This document shows, in pieces, positions 61,886 through 64,000 of a stretch of DNA of 64,000 nucleotides. The position numbers were made by a program, and so were the translations under genes. The notes beneath the pieces are model-generated. The model saw only the letters and a list, made by a program, of their open reading frames with translations. It was not told where the DNA came from and did not search any database. Numbering within the stretch: position 1 is the first letter of the stretch; each line of letters opens with the position of its first letter. The stretch spans positions 1,054,001-1,118,000 of the forward strand of contig NZ_CP139419.1 of assembly GCF_034134805.1 (NCBI RefSeq). The letters are read 5' to 3'. The DNA is from Streptococcus sp. S5 (GTDB taxonomy: Bacteria > Bacillota > Bacilli > Lactobacillales > Streptococcaceae).

Positions 61886-62612
61886 AAACTATATTTTTGA
61901 TTTTTATGGAACCTTGGTCGACATCGAAACGGATGAGTCGAGTTCCCTTTTATGGGATACCATGGCTCAGATCTACCAATCCTACGGGGCAAGCTACACA
62001 GGAGAAGGCTTGCGACTGCGTTATAGAGAGTTGGTGCAACAAGCCGAAGAAGACTTGGCTAAGGAAAAACAAGTTGCCTACCCAGAGATTGATCTTACAG
62101 TTATCTTTGTGCAATTGTATTTAGAAGGCCATCCAAGCGGGAATAGTGTTGTCCACCTCAAAGAGTGGGGACGTTTGATTGCGCGGACTTTCCGTGTCCT
62201 TTCTCGCAAACGGTTGGAGCTTTATCCTCACACGAAAGAAGTATTAGAGGATATGAAAGCTGCAGGTTGCCGGATCTTTCTCTTATCCAATGCCCAAGCG
62301 GATTTTACCAATCCGGAGATTGATTTGGTTGGTTTGAGAGAACTTTTCCATGCCATTTACTTGTCATCTGATGCAGGTATTCGCAAACCTCAGCCAGAGT
62401 TTCTCTTGGAAGTGATGAAAGAACACCAGTTGAACCCTGAGAAAACGGTCATGGTGGGGAATGACTTTACGACAGATGTCGCCGTGGCCCAAAGTATCGG
62501 GATGGAGAGTATCTTGATCAATACCTTCCCATATTCTGATGTTGAACTTCGAGAGAAGAATCAAGCAGGTGTGCGCGTGATTCAAGATATTCGAGAATTA
62601 CAGGAAGATTGA
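61860..62612 (+). CDS. HAD-IA family hydrolase
   Basis: Phosphatase of 250 residues. Motif I DFYGTLVD (near 14-21), motif II SNAQ near 138, motif III K (IRKPQPEFLLE) and motif IV GNDFTTDVAVA with both acids. The long helical cap (residues 25-110) places it in subfamily IA, YjjG-like or phosphoglycolate-type. Substrate unknown. ATG 61860 lies in the thioesterase 3' end, with GGGAGTGAG ahead. Confidence 0.88.
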   Translation: MNPHKYAFKNYIFDFYGTLVDIETDESSSLLWDTMAQIYQSYGASYTGEGLRLRYRELVQQAEEDLAKEKQVAYPEIDLTVIFVQLYLEGHPSGNSVVHLKEWGRLIARTFRVLSRKRLELYPHTKEVLEDMKAAGCRIFLLSNAQADFTNPEIDLVGLRELFHAIYLSSDAGIRKPQPEFLLEVMKEHQLNPEKTVMVGNDFTTDVAVAQSIGMESILINTFPYSDVELREKNQAGVRVIQDIRELQED

Positions 62613-62628
62613 AAAATATCATCTATGT

Positions 62629-62656
62629 AGGGAGGCCAAGTCGCCTCCATTTTTCT
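62629..62656 (+). terminator. Terminator after HAD gene
   Basis: GGAGGC pairs with GCCTCC around CAAGTC, then ATTTTTC. Confidence 0.85.
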
Positions 62657-62740
62657 TGAAAATGCTACAGTCGAGCAGGATTTGTCAAATTTTCGCTTTC
62701 ATGGTATACTATGAAAGTTAATTTGAATAAGGAGATAAAA

Positions 62741-63076
62741 ATGAATAACTTACCAAACTGTCCAAAATGTAACTCTGAATACGTCTATGAAGATGGAGCG
62801 CTCTTGGTGTGCCCAGAGTGTGCGTATGAATGGAACCCAGCTGAGGTCGTAGAAGAAGAAGGTGTTGTAGCCATCGACGCGAATGGAAATAAATTGGCTG
62901 ATGGCGATACAGTGACCTTGATCAAAGATTTGAAAGTCAAGGGTGCACCGAAAGATTTGAAACAAGGTACGCGTGTGAAAAACATCCGTATCGTGGAAGG
63001 AGACCACAACATCGATTGTAAAATTGATGGCTTTGGCGCAATGAAACTCAAATCAGAATTTGTGAAGAAAATCTAA
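62741..63076 (+). CDS. PhnA/YjdM-type zinc-ribbon protein
   Basis: Protein of 111 residues with an N-terminal zinc ribbon: C7-x2-C10 and C24-x2-C27 ([15 protein letters not shown]), then a PhnA domain ([41 protein letters not shown]). Despite the phn name, the link to phosphonate use has been questioned; function is uncertain. ATG 62741 follows AAGGAGATAAAA; the in-frame ATG 62711 is in the promoter region. Stand-alone gene. Confidence 0.92.
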   Translation: MNNLPNCPKCNSEYVYEDGALLVCPECAYEWNPAEVVEEEGVVAIDANGNKLADGDTVTLIKDLKVKGAPKDLKQGTRVKNIRIVEGDHNIDCKIDGFGAMKLKSEFVKKI

Positions 63077-63082
63077 AGATAA

Positions 63083-63108
63083 GAGGAAGGGCCTAGCCCC
63101 TTTTCTTT
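63083..63108 (+). terminator. Weak terminator after zinc-ribbon gene
   Basis: AAGGG pairs with CCCTT around a short loop, followed by TTCTTTC. Short stem. Confidence 0.45.
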
Positions 63109-63120
63109 CAGGAGAATGCT

Positions 63121-63759
63121 ATGAAATTCAAACTATTATTTAGCTATCGTTTTCTATTGTTTATCTTAAGTGTGCTCGGAGTTTATCTGCAACTGACCAA
63201 GCATGGTGGCTTTGGCATGATGCTCTATTACACCATTTTATCCAACATGTTGGTCATGTTCTTCATGGGAGATATGGTTTGGCGCATGGTTCGAGGTCGT
63301 TCGACCCAGACTCAGGGCTACCTTCGTATGAAAGGCGCAGTTACCATGTCCATTATGATTACCTGTGTCATCTACCACTTTATGTTGGCGCCTATTGCGA
63401 CACCAGAGAAGTTTTATCGTTTGGAAAACTTCCTCTGTCATTACATCGTTCCTTTGATGTTCTTCTTTGATACTCTAGTGATTGATAAAGCCAAGCAATA
63501 CCGTAAGCTCGATCCCTTCCTTTGGACCTCGATTCCCCTGGCTTACATGCTCTTTGCCCTTCTCAATGGATTGGTCTTGAAGTGGCCAATTCCAGGTGCA
63601 AAAGATAGTCCCTTTGCCTATTTCTTTATCAATGTGAATAAATACGGCTGGGCCTTTGTTGGCAAATGGGTGGTGATCATTTTTATCGCCTACCTCTTAG
63701 CTGGCTATGTGCTCTATGGGATCAAAAATATCAAGCGAAAATCGGCTGTTTCTGAGTAA
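63121..63759 (+). CDS. Pr6Pr family membrane protein
   Basis: Membrane protein of 212 residues with six predicted spans, matching the Pr6Pr family (named after a poplar-related group; function unknown). Conserved parts include YTILSNMLVMFFMGD near 39-53 and the pair of histidines in VIYHFMLAP and FLCHYIVPLMFFFDT. RBS AGGAGAATGCT precedes ATG. It is separated by about 90 bp from the pyr leader promoter. Confidence 0.85.
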   Translation: MKFKLLFSYRFLLFILSVLGVYLQLTKHGGFGMMLYYTILSNMLVMFFMGDMVWRMVRGRSTQTQGYLRMKGAVTMSIMITCVIYHFMLAPIATPEKFYRLENFLCHYIVPLMFFFDTLVIDKAKQYRKLDPFLWTSIPLAYMLFALLNGLVLKWPIPGAKDSPFAYFFINVNKYGWAFVGKWVVIIFIAYLLAGYVLYGIKNIKRKSAVSE

Positions 63760-63825
63760 AAGCCGAACGTTATTCGGATGAAAAGAAATATTTTTAAATT
63801 TTTTTGAAAAATGTTGAGTTTTTTC

Positions 63826-63854
63826 TTGCATGTCGTTTGAAACTGTGATATAGT
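63826..63854 (+). promoter_or_regulatory. pyr operon promoter
   Basis: TTGCAT (63826-63831), 17-bp spacer, TATAGT (63849-63854). Start site expected near 63861. Confidence 0.8.
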
Positions 63855-63860
63855 TATCTC

Positions 63861-63998
63861 AATTAAATAAATCCTTTAATCCTGTCCCGTGAGGCAGGCA
63901 AGGAGACTGTGAAAAACAATGGCTAGGACCATAGAGCGAGACTCTATCCTCTTAGACCATTCATTTGCTGAACCTCCTTGAAAAAGGAGGTTTTTCTT
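63861..63998 (+). promoter_or_regulatory. PyrR-type attenuator leader
   Basis: The sequence from about 63879 contains AATCCTGTCCCGTGAGGCAG, matching the PyrR-binding loop (conserved CCnGnGAGG core) with closing CCTG/CAGG stem. An intrinsic terminator follows: AACCTCCTT (63971-63979) pairs with AAGGAGGTT (63984-63992), then TTTCTTTT. UMP- or UTP-bound PyrR stabilises the first hairpin and permits the terminator. The controlled gene lies beyond the window, probably pyrR or another pyrimidine gene. Confidence 0.85.
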
Positions 63999-64000
63999 TT

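Overview
The window looks like the chromosome of an oral viridans Streptococcus, probably near the mitis/sanguinis/parasanguinis group. This is inferred from protein similarity recalled from memory (UvrC, UvrB, AsnS, S20, CoaA and hemolysin III read like streptococcal orthologues), low-to-moderate GC, AGGAGG-type ribosome binding sites and extended -10 promoters (TGnTATAAT). No rRNA, tRNA, CRISPR array, intact insertion sequence or prophage was seen. Most of the window is ordinary core genome, with a few accessory patches.

Layout. 1-2150: end of a NagD-like phosphatase gene, a TIGR01906 membrane protein and a CPBP protease, in overlapping order. 2160-7520: uvrC with accessory DNA on both sides, namely a hypothetical gene with a probable frameshift, a broken immunity-like remnant, an orphan polymorphic-toxin tip resembling a colicin E3-type nuclease, its overlapping partner gene and an immunity-like gene, separated by repeated terminator/promoter modules. 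7568-12044: phosphoesterase, nitroreductase, PepV, a uracil-DNA-glycosylase-fold protein, a ProX-type editing protein and a rhodanese. 12210-16026: two membrane proteins sharing an unusual N-terminal helical module (the second TcaA-like) and an L,D-carboxypeptidase lipoprotein. 16030-16506: a structured non-coding segment between two near-identical hairpins. 16503-18344 (minus): P-loop kinase, rpsT, coaA. 18435-26169: nucleoside salvage cluster (methyltransferase, pdp, deoC, cdd, BMP lipoprotein, ABC ATPase, two permeases).

26176-45409: cutC, two heterodimeric ABC exporter pairs, a MocR regulator, hemolysin III, DUF1836, a nonsense-interrupted yaaA, MarR, a ypmB-aspB-asnS-like block, DUF1003 and an MFS protein. 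Two inverted copies of a structured element of about 180 bp bound this part. 45463-48386 (minus): a glutamine-type ABC transporter with double binding domains behind a leader that contains a terminator. 48649-53775: a CPBP protease, then a two-component system divergent from a LanFEG-like ABC transporter (immunity or resistance without biosynthesis genes). 54075-63759: uvrB, two acetyltransferases, an oxidoreductase, two unknown membrane proteins, a NUDIX hydrolase, a 46-residue membrane protein coupled to another ABC transporter, a thioesterase, a HAD phosphatase, a PhnA-like zinc ribbon and a Pr6Pr membrane protein. The window ends in a PyrR-type attenuator leader.

The most distinctive observations are the toxin/immunity graveyard around uvrC with re-used terminator-promoter cassettes and a 16-bp out-of-frame duplication, four genes predicted to be transcribed leaderless, the amber-interrupted yaaA, the two structured intergenic elements, and the small helical module placed in front of two envelope proteins. 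I see no confident wholly new system; these are the places to look.
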